In this document: positions 1-6,200 of the stretch, piece after piece
Position numbering within the stretch: position 1 is the first letter of the stretch
Layout of the letters: each line of letters starts with the position of its first letter
NCBI GenBank assembly: GCA_000436915.1
Contig: HF994011.1
Span: forward strand, 1 to 7,464
Source: Prevotella sp. CAG:1092
GTDB taxonomy: Bacteria > Bacteroidota > Bacteroidia > Bacteroidales > Bacteroidaceae
Length of the DNA stretch: 7,464 nucleotides
Direction of reading: 5' to 3'
Position numbers and translations under genes: made by a program
The notes under the pieces: model-generated
Told to the model about the DNA's origin: nothing
Databases searched by the model: none
What the model saw: only the letters and a program-made list of their open reading frames with translations

Positions 1-1
1 C

Positions 2-25
2 AAAAGAAATACGAAGTTTTCTTTT
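2..25. terminator. Weak A/T hairpin, possible bidirectional terminator
   Basis: An 8-base A-rich arm (2-9) is complementary to a T-rich arm (18-25), with an 8-base loop and further T residues on the plus strand. It lies about 75 bases past the birA stop and could end transcription from birA (minus strand) or from a plus-strand gene left of the window. The stem is almost entirely A:T, so it may be chance in an AT-rich spacer. Nothing else is recognisable in 1-100. Confidence 0.2.
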
Positions 26-100
26 TTATTTCCGAGTGTAGCCTATCTAATTTAAAGATAATTATATTTATCGAGCTATCCAAGAATCTAAATATAAATT

Positions 101-841
101 CTATCGCTTAGGGATAACAATTGCCACTTCCTTGAAGGCGTAGCTGCGAAGTTTGTCTTCGTCGTCTCTTAGCACAAGATGCCCGTCAGCCTCCACTTTT
201 TCTATCGATGCCATGAAAATGCCGTCGGAATCTCGATATGGATACAGTCCTGTGCGACGATATAGGCTGTCGTGATATAAGCTCAGTATCGTCGATTTGC
301 CACCAGCGATAAGGATGTTGTAATATCGTTCGAAGGAGTCGAGGATTCTCTTTAGTAGCAAATCGATGTCTTCTTCATGCTGCGTGATGCTGCAAAGCGA
401 AATAGGGTTTGGCGCATCGCTATGAAACTCTCGTTGGTTTACATCGATACCTATGCCAAAGATGCAAGAGTCGATGTTGCCAGCTTTTAGTGATGTTTCG
501 ATGAGAGTGCCCGAGAGTTTATAGTCGTGCCAATAGATGTCGTTAGGCCATTTTAGGCTAAAGCCGTCGGCATAACAATCTAAGGCTTCTTTTATGGCTA
601 CAGCCATGGTCATGGACAAAAGAAACTGAGTGCGCACCTCTACATTCTTTGGTTTCAGTTTCAAAGAGAAGAGTAGGTTTTTGCCTGGTTCGCTCTCCCA
701 AGTATTAGTGCCCTGTCCACGTCCGGCAGTCTGATAACTTGCAACGGTAACAGCCATCTCGTCATCATCGGCAAGGGCGTACTTGCGCATATAGTCATTG
801 GTGCTACCAATCTCGTTGAGCTTTATAATATTTCTTTTCAT
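101..841 (-). CDS. birA: Biotin--[acetyl-CoA-carboxylase] ligase, monofunctional BirA
   Basis: This 246-residue cytoplasmic enzyme activates biotin with ATP to biotinoyl-AMP and transfers biotin to a lysine on biotin carrier domains of carboxylases such as acetyl-CoA carboxylase. Visible motifs are STND (13-16), the adenylate-binding loop GRGQG (40-44) followed by W48 and ESEPGKN, the catalytic KWPND (97-101) and KLSG (108-111), then GIGIDVN (129-135). The protein starts directly with the catalytic domain and lacks the N-terminal helix-turn-helix of E. coli BirA, so it should not be a biotin-operon repressor. The start ATG (841-839) follows the yraN stop by 12 bases and has an AGAAGGA-like ribosome site in that gap, which suggests co-transcription. 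The loop has Q43, G44 and T45 where E. coli has R118, R119 and G120; Q at the first of these is common in the phylum, in my recollection. Confidence 0.95.
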   Translation of the reverse strand: MKRNIIKLNEIGSTNDYMRKYALADDDEMAVTVASYQTAGRGQGTNTWESEPGKNLLFSLKLKPKNVEVRTQFLLSMTMAVAIKEALDCYADGFSLKWPNDIYWHDYKLSGTLIETSLKAGNIDSCIFGIGIDVNQREFHSDAPNPISLCSITQHEEDIDLLLKRILDSFERYYNILIAGGKSTILSLYHDSLYRRTGLYPYRDSDGIFMASIEKVEADGHLVLRDDEDKLRSYAFKEVAIVIPKR

Positions 842-853
842 AGCAGTTTCCTT

Positions 854-1234
854 CTATACCAAATTGGGGTTAAAGGCATCAACGATATGCTCGTATCGCT
901 TTACATTATTTTGGGTGCCTATTATACAGACGATATCAAACCGGATATCATCTACGATATTAAACATCTTAATATACTGGTTGGCACAGATACCAAGGTT
1001 GCGTATCTTCTTTATATCCACAGCCTCTTCAGGTAGCACAACCTCGTCGTGCGACCGAGTTTTCACTTCTACAAAGACTATTGTGGTATGGTCGGGGGTA
1101 TAGGCAATAATATCTATATCGCGATGGCTACCTGGTGGCGACCAATTAGTCTCCACAATGGTATATCCCTCGCGGTCGAGCACATCGGCAGCATGTTGCT
1201 CTCCCCATTTACCAACCTTATTGTGTTCTGCCAT
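854..1234 (-). CDS. yraN: YraN / UPF0102 family predicted endonuclease-like protein
   Basis: This 126-residue protein matches the UPF0102 (YraN) family, whose fold is of the PD-(D/E)XK / Holliday-junction-resolvase type; its substrate and role are not firmly established. Visible family features are the N-terminal GKWGE (8-12), GYTIVETNW (23-31), DIDIIA (39-44) with the core acid D41, and FVEVKTRS (54-61) supplying E56 and K58 of the ExK pair. Near the C-terminus RFDIV (about 98-102) is also typical. Thus the nuclease-like core residues are present, although the usual GEIDLIA is HRDIDIIA here. The length is normal. It lies 5 bases after the DUF4834-type gene and 12 bases before birA, so it is probably part of one transcript from pssA. 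Family assignment is secure; nuclease activity is inferred. Confidence 0.9.
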   Translation of the reverse strand: MAEHNKVGKWGEQHAADVLDREGYTIVETNWSPPGSHRDIDIIAYTPDHTTIVFVEVKTRSHDEVVLPEEAVDIKKIRNLGICANQYIKMFNIVDDIRFDIVCIIGTQNNVKRYEHIVDAFNPNLV

Positions 1235-1239
1235 GATTG

Positions 1240-1521
1240 TTATTCGGTGGTATAGTCTACATACTCGCCCTCGTCGCTTGGAATAATCTTCCTGTTTGCT
1301 GTCTGAGGGTCGCGAGTGTCGATGATGGTCTCGCCAGTAGAAGTGCTGGTGGTGCGATGACTTTGGTAAGAGCCATTGCTATATCCTGATGTTTGCTTAT
1401 TTCCTTTGCCTCCCTTTTTAAAATTTCTTACTATTGTCATAGCCTTGAATACTACGAAACCAATAATGGCTATGAAGAAAACGAAGATGAGGACAATAAA
1501 TAGCAATAAAGACTTCAACAT
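1240..1521 (-). CDS. Small single-pass membrane protein, DUF4834-like
   Basis: This 93-residue protein has unknown function. Residues about 4-26 form a strongly hydrophobic helix, followed by a basic stretch (VRNFKKGGKGNK), a Ser/Thr/Tyr/Gly-rich and probably disordered middle (about 43-64), and an acidic C-terminal tail containing IIPSDEGEYVDY. The charge pattern suggests a membrane anchor with the tail in the cytoplasm. I recognise the tail and the position between pssA and yraN as those of the Bacteroidetes DUF4834 family, but this is from memory and not a search. The ATG is 9 bases downstream of the pssA stop, and the stop is 5 bases before the yraN start, so it is expected to be co-expressed with both. 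No catalytic motif is visible. Confidence 0.8.
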   Translation of the reverse strand: MLKSLLLFIVLIFVFFIAIIGFVVFKAMTIVRNFKKGGKGNKQTSGYSNGSYQSHRTTSTSTGETIIDTRDPQTANRKIIPSDEGEYVDYTTE

Positions 1522-1530
1522 AAGCTCAAG

Positions 1531-2244
1531 CTACTTTTTATTACGTAAGTTTACAACTACCGATAACACCACATACCATGCTATGATAACAGAAAATGCT
1601 GTGATGCCAAATATCATGAGCAAAGGCAAGCATGAGATAAGGAAAATATATTTCACCTCGTTGCCCTTCCATCCCCATTGCTTGAACTTTAGTGCAAACA
1701 TTGGTACCTCGGCAATAAGCAACCAGCAGCTAACGCATATCATCAGCAATACTACAGGAAGCATATAGGCTGTAGACTCCATGAAATTCTGTGCGCCTAC
1801 AAACAGTGCTCCCCAGAACAAGGCGTTAGCAGGAGTTGGCAAACCGATGAAGCCCAATGACTGGCGCTCGTCGAGATTAAACTTAGCCAAACGCAAAGCT
1901 GAATATGCTGCCATAACGAAAGCGAAGTATGGCAAATATGGTTTCAGCATCAGTAGCTCTGAAGGATATTCCATGATGCTAAGCTCATAGAAGATGATGG
2001 CTGAAGGAGCAAAACCAAAGGTTATGTCGTCTGCCAAAGAGTCGAGCTCCTTGCCTATAGGCGACGACACCTTGAGCAAGCGTGCCGACATGCCATCAAA
2101 GAAATCGAATACTGCGCCAACGATAATCCACAATAGAGCCATGCGGATATCGCCAAGAAAGGCGTTGTACGTAGCTATACAACCAGAGATAAGGTTGCAG
2201 CATGTTATAGAGTTTGGGATATTTCTAACAATAATATTTGCCAT
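1531..2244 (-). CDS. pssA: CDP-diacylglycerol--serine O-phosphatidyltransferase
   Basis: This 237-residue integral membrane enzyme makes phosphatidylserine from CDP-diacylglycerol and L-serine, the first committed step towards phosphatidylethanolamine. The CDP-alcohol phosphotransferase signature is complete at residues 47-72: D47, D50-G51, A54-R55, G64, D68 and D72, with the spacing of the family; the aspartates bind the metal ions and the substrate. It continues with DDITFGFAPS (72-81) and FIGLPTPANA, both typical of bacterial type II PssA. Several hydrophobic helices follow, ending in a short basic tail (NLRNKK). Length is normal. The gene begins about 100 bases after psd, but a terminator lies between them, so pssA probably has its own start or depends on read-through; I could not find a clean TAnnTTTG element in that gap. 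It heads the pssA-DUF4834-yraN-birA run. Confidence 0.95.
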   Translation of the reverse strand: MANIIVRNIPNSITCCNLISGCIATYNAFLGDIRMALLWIIVGAVFDFFDGMSARLLKVSSPIGKELDSLADDITFGFAPSAIIFYELSIMEYPSELLMLKPYLPYFAFVMAAYSALRLAKFNLDERQSLGFIGLPTPANALFWGALFVGAQNFMESTAYMLPVVLLMICVSCWLLIAEVPMFALKFKQWGWKGNEVKYIFLISCLPLLMIFGITAFSVIIAWYVVLSVVVNLRNKK

Positions 2245-2284
2245 AGTTTAATTCTATTATTTGTATGGTTATATATATAATAAT

Positions 2285-2312
2285 GTGTAAAATAAAAAGT
2301 GTAAAATAAAAA
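2285..2312. repeat. Perfect 14-base tandem repeat, two copies
   Basis: The unit GTGTAAAATAAAAA occurs twice head to tail at 2285-2298 and 2299-2312. On the minus strand it forms the T-rich tract that follows the psd terminator stem, so the duplication lengthens the U-rich tail. It has the form of a slippage duplication. Confidence 0.85.
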
Positions 2313-2336
2313 AGGCAGATATGGTGATCTGCCTTT
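2299..2336 (-). terminator. Intrinsic terminator downstream of psd
   Basis: A perfect 10-bp stem pairs AAAGGCAGAT (2311-2320) with ATCTGCCTTT (2327-2336) around a 6-base loop. Read on the minus strand it is followed by a run of T residues (TTTTTTATTTT), the form of a rho-independent terminator, and it starts 10 bases past the psd stop. The other side is also T-rich, so it may work weakly in both directions. It separates psd from pssA. Confidence 0.85.
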
Positions 2337-2346
2337 ATATTTTGTT

Positions 2347-2823
2347 TTATTTCAGTTTTGCTATCACCGTAAGGTCGCCTGTTGTTGCTTGTCCCATTTT
2401 CACGCAAACCTCGGTACCAATAGGTAGGAATACGTCTACTCGAGAGCCAAGCTTGATAAAACCAAGGTGTTCATCGATGTAGCAATCCTCGCCATCTTTA
2501 GCGTATGTCACAATACGACGTGCCACAGCACCAGCAATCTGGCGACACAACACATCTACACCATCAGGAGTGGTAATCATGATATCAGCATGCTCGTTTT
2601 CCTCGCTTGCCTTAGGCAGCCATGCTTTATGATAGTTGCCATCGAAATGCTTCACGAACTTCACCTTTCCGTCTACTGGAAACCAGTTGGCATGAACATT
2701 AAAGAGACTCATAAAGATAGAAATCATGAGACGACGATCGTGGAAATATGTGTTTTCCTCCACTTCTTCGATAACAACAATCTTGCCATCGGCAGGGGCT
2801 ACAACAATCTTCTCTCTTGCCAT
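2347..2823 (-). CDS. psd: Psd catalytic part, possible restart reading frame
   Basis: If psd is really frameshifted, the remaining frame is open for 158 residues from an ATG at 2823-2821. This ATG is out of frame inside the GAT-GGC (Asp-Gly) codons of the upstream copy, and leads into MAREKIVVAPADGK because the second copy follows. The fragment therefore keeps the conserved PADG (Asp12 here), NVHANWFP (His44) and the LGS cleavage site (Gly126-Ser127), that is all the presumed catalytic residues, but lacks the N-terminal membrane helices. Ribosomes translating the first frame pass over this ATG before stopping at 2699, so reinitiation after that stop would not use it and independent initiation would be needed. 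No clear ribosome site is visible, although GAAGATTG lies upstream. Whether it is made is unknown. Confidence 0.4.
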   Translation of the reverse strand: MAREKIVVAPADGKIVVIEEVEENTYFHDRRLMISIFMSLFNVHANWFPVDGKVKFVKHFDGNYHKAWLPKASEENEHADIMITTPDGVDVLCRQIAGAVARRIVTYAKDGEDCYIDEHLGFIKLGSRVDVFLPIGTEVCVKMGQATTGDLTVIAKLK

Positions 2824-2848
2824 CGGCAGGAGCTACAACAATCTTCTC
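2781..2848. repeat. 34-base direct tandem duplication inside psd
   Basis: Positions 2781-2814 and 2815-2848 are the same 34-base unit (beginning TCTTGCCATCGGCAGG on the plus strand), with one difference: G at 2797 against A at 2831. Because 34 is not a multiple of 3, the extra copy shifts the psd frame. The mismatch falls at the third position of an alanine codon in the native psd frame (GCC against GCT), so it is synonymous. Confidence 0.97.
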
Positions 2849-3072
2849 TGTATCTTCGCTTCCATAATATCTAATCGGACACCTATAGAAATTTAGGACT
2901 ATTGCATATACTGTTCCAAATACAGCTACGAAGAGCCAGAATGGAATTTTGTTGTCAAAAGATTGCCATAGGACAATAGCTACTGCTATAATTCCCATCA
3001 AACCATACAACAAAGTATCTGTTCCTTCACGATGTATTCTTATCTTCTTTATTTTCTTGATTCTGTTGCCCA

Positions 3073-3097
3073 TGTATATATTGTAAGTGTATATATT
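3073..3097. repeat. 10-base direct repeat in the psd leader
   Basis: TGTATATATT occurs at 3073-3082 and again at 3088-3097, with a 15-base period. It overlaps the psd start codon and lies in the expected psd 5' untranslated region. It may be a chance effect of the AT-rich leader or a small duplication; no function can be read from it. Confidence 0.5.
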
Positions 3098-3113
3098 AAG
3101 AGTAGATTTTTTG

Positions 3114-3144
3114 CAAAGTTAATTGTTTTTTATCTATTGACAAA
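3114..3144 (-). promoter_or_regulatory. Bacteroidetes-type promoter for psd
   Basis: On the minus strand TTTG (3144-3141) is followed after exactly 19 bases by TAACTTTG (3121-3114), a full match to the Bacteroidetes housekeeping sigma consensus TTTG - 19 to 21 bases - TAnnTTTG. Transcription would start near 3107, giving a leader of about 35 bases before the psd ATG at 3073. Confidence 0.75.
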
Positions 3145-3161
3145 ATTTTCTATCTCATTCT

Positions 3162-3193
3162 TTTGGCTATGCGCCTTTTTTGTAGTACTTTTA
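3162..3193 (+). promoter_or_regulatory. Probable promoter for dnaE
   Basis: TTTG at 3162-3165 is followed after 20 bases by TACTTTTA (3186-3193), which matches TAnnTTTG except for the last base. The spacing is right for the Bacteroidetes sigma factor. Transcription would begin around 3199, leaving a leader of only about 15 bases before the dnaE ATG at 3215. One consensus base is missing, so this is less sure than the psd promoter. Confidence 0.5.
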
Positions 3194-3214
3194 CGGCTCA
3201 AAACGCATAACTAC

Positions 3215-6200
3215 ATGGAAGATTTCATACATTTACACGTCCACACTCATTATTCCATCCTTGACGGCCAGTCAAAGATTCCACGCATTGTAGACAAGGC
3301 GGTGGCTGACGGCATGAAGGGAATGGCCATCACCGACCACGGTGTGATGTTTGGTATCAAGGAGTTTACCGACTATTGTGCCAAGATAAATAAAGGTAGA
3401 AAAAAGGAGGGACTTGAGCCTTTTAAACCTATCATCGGATGTGAGATGTATGTGGCTCGTCATAGCAAGTTCGACAAAGTTGCCGAGAATGGCGACAAGT
3501 CGGGCCATCACCTTATTGTGCTTGCCAAAAATTATAAAGGTTACAAGAATCTTATCAAGCTTGTATCAAGGGCATGGGTGGATGGCTACTATTATCGTCC
3601 ACGTACCGACCGTGAGGACCTTGAGAAATACCACGAGGGTCTCATCGTATGCTCGGCTTGTATAGCAGGCGAGGTGCCTGCTAAGGTGTTGAAGGGAGAT
3701 ATCGAAGGTGCACGCGAAGCTTGTAAATGGTATCACAATATTTTTGGTGATGACTATTATCTTGAGCTTCAGCGCCATGAGGTTACCGACCCTACGCTTA
3801 TTGCTAATCGCGAGACATTCCCTTTGCAGCAGCAAGCCAACAAGGCGCTGATAGAAATGGCACGAGAGTTTGGTATTAAACTTGTGTGTACCAACGACTG
3901 CCACTTCGAGGATAAGGAAACTGCTGAGGCTCACGACCATTTGCTCTGCTTGTCTACAGGTAAGGATCTTAACGACCCTGACCGTATGCGATATACCAAG
4001 CAGGAGTGGTTTAAGACTCGACAAGAGATGAACGATGTCTTTAGTGATATTCCTGAGGCTCTTTCTAACACTCTCGAAATCCTTGATAAGGTAGAGATGT
4101 ATAGTATCGAACATGGTCCTATCATGCCTTTCTTCCCTATACCTGAAAGTTTTGGTACAGAGGAAGAATGGCGACAGAAGTTCTCTACCGACGACCTATA
4201 TCGTGAGTTTACTACCGACGAGAATGGCAACAACCAATTGTCGCCAGAAGAAGGTCAGAAGGTTATCGACCGTCTTGGTGGCTACGACAAGATATATCGT
4301 ATAAAATTTGAAGCCGACTATCTTGCTAAGCTTGCCTATGATGGTGCTCGCGACCCAAGTCGCTATGGCGAGAATCTTTCTGACGAGGTGAAAGAGCATA
4401 TCAACTTCGAACTTCACGTAATGAAGACGATGGGTTTCCCAGGCTACTTCCTTATCGTGTCCGACTTTATCAATGCTGCCCGCACCGAACTTGGCGTGAT
4501 GGTAGGTCCTGGTCGTGGTTCGGCTGCAGGTTCTGTTGTGGCTTATTGCTTGGGTATCACCAAGATAGACCCTCTGAAATACGACTTGCTGTTTGAGCGT
4601 TTCTTGAACCCTGACCGTGTGAACCTCCCTGATATCGATACCGACTTCGACGATGATGGTCGAGGTAGGGTGTTGCAATGGGTAATGGACAAATATGGTC
4701 ATGAAAACTGCGCGCATATCATCACCTACGCAAGTATGGCTACCAAGAACTCTATCAAGGATGTGGCTCGTGTAGAGAAATTGCCTCTCGACATCTCGAA
4801 TGCGTTGTGTAAGGCTATCCCTGAGCGTTTGCCTGACGGCTTGAAGATGAACTTGACGAATGCTATCAAGTGTACACCTGAGCTTCGTGAAGCTGAATCG
4901 TCTGCCGACCCACGTGAGCGCAACACCATAAAATATGCAAAGATGCTTGAGGGTACTGTGCGTGGTACTGGTATCCACGCCTGTGGCTTCATCATCTGTC
5001 GTAATGCCATCAGCGACTGGGTACCTGTGTCTACAGCCGACGACCCTGACTTCAAAGGCTTGAAGGTTCCTGTCACACAGTATGATGGTCATGTTATCGA
5101 GTCTACTGGTCTTATCAAGATGGACTTCCTCGGACTGAAGACTCTCTCTGAGCTTAAGGAGGCTTGTAAGGTTGTGAAGCAGACCACAGGTCATGACATA
5201 GACCTCGACACTCTGCCTATCGATGATGAGCTTACATATCAGCTATATCAGCAGGGACGCACCATTGGTACCTTCCAGTTTGAGTCGCCAGGTATGCAGA
5301 AGCACCTTCGCAATCTGCACCCTACGGTATTCGAAGACCTTATCGCCATGAATGCTCTGTATCGTCCAGGACCTATGGACTATATTCCAGAGTTTATTCG
5401 TCGTAAGCACGACCCATCGCTCGTTACCTACGATATTCCTTGTATGGAGAAATATCTTAAAGATACCTATGGTATTACGGTATATCAGGAGCAGGTGATG
5501 CTTCTTAGCCGTCAGCTTGCCGACTTCACTCGTGGTGAGAGTGATGCCTTGCGTAAGGCCATGGGTAAGAAGAAAAAGGATATCGTAGATGCCATGAAGC
5601 CTAAGTTTATCGAGGGCGGAAAAAAGAATGGTCACGACCCTAAGGTGCTGGAAAAGATTTGGGCTGACTGGGAGAAGTTTGCTTCGTATGCCTTCAACAA
5701 GTCGCATGCCACTTGCTATTCTTGGGTAGCCTACCAAACAGCATATATGAAGGCTCACTATCCTGCCGAATATATGGCTGCGCTTATGACCCGCCGCTTT
5801 GCGCAGATTACCGAGATTACCAAGCTCATGGAAGAGTGCAAGGCTATGAATATCGAAACACTTGGCCCTGATGTCAACGAGAGTTTCGTGGGCTTTGGTG
5901 TTAACAAGAAGGGTGAGATTCGCTTCGGACTTTCTGCTATCAAGGGTATGGGTGGTGCTGCTGCCGATGCTATTGTTGACGAGCGTCTGAAGAATGGTCC
6001 TTATAAGGATGTCTTCGACTTCGTGATGCGTGTCAGCCTTAAGGATGTAAACCGCAAGGCTATAGAGAGTCTTGCTCTCAGCGGTGGTCTCGACTGTTTC
6101 AATATTCGTCGCGAAGACTATTTCGGCAAGAATTCTAAGGGCGACATGTTCCTCGACACTCTTGTGCGTTTTGGTCAGAACTATCAGCTATCTAAGGCGC

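Larger units (their letters stand above)
2347..3073 (-). pseudogene. psd: Phosphatidylserine decarboxylase, frameshifted by a 34-base tandem duplication
   Basis: Psd is a membrane-associated, pyruvoyl-dependent enzyme that decarboxylates phosphatidylserine to phosphatidylethanolamine. Reading from the ATG at 3073, the frame is normal for 86 residues: a basic N-terminus, two hydrophobic segments (about 20-37 and 44-62), then EKIVVAPADGK with the presumed catalytic Asp84. A 34-base direct duplication then shifts the frame, giving 38 unrelated residues (Cys- and Arg-rich) and a stop at 2699. The rest of Psd continues in another frame to 2347. Deleting one copy gives 693 bases, a 230-residue protein of normal length, with NVHANWFPVDG (His116) and the LGS self-cleavage site (Gly198-Ser199, Ser becoming the pyruvoyl group). 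No other damage is seen, so the lesion is recent or an assembly artefact. A good Bacteroidetes promoter lies upstream and a terminator downstream, so psd is probably monocistronic. Confidence 0.85.

Noticed and set aside
2245..2284. A promoter for pssA
   Set aside because: I looked for TAnnTTTG on the minus strand between psd and pssA and found no convincing match with a spaced TTTG, so no promoter is called.
2699..2814. Cys- and Arg-rich tail of the first psd frame as a new domain
   Set aside because: The residues come from reading psd sequence in the wrong frame after the duplication; there is no reason to think they were selected.
2797..2848. Programmed ribosomal frameshift in psd
   Set aside because: No slippery heptamer or downstream structure is apparent, and the 34-base exact duplication fully explains the shift.
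2467..2874. A 135-residue plus-strand frame over psd
   Set aside because: It is a shadow of psd with composition of a translated antisense strand and no motif.
3032..3214. A 61-codon in-frame upstream extension of dnaE
   Set aside because: It is hydrophobic and AT-rich, contains the promoters of psd and dnaE, overlaps the psd start, and does not resemble DnaE, which begins at MEDFIHLHVHTHYS.
4196..5194. A 332-residue open frame antisense to dnaE
   Set aside because: It lies wholly within the dnaE polymerase core, has no family resemblance and is explained by codon bias of dnaE on the other strand.
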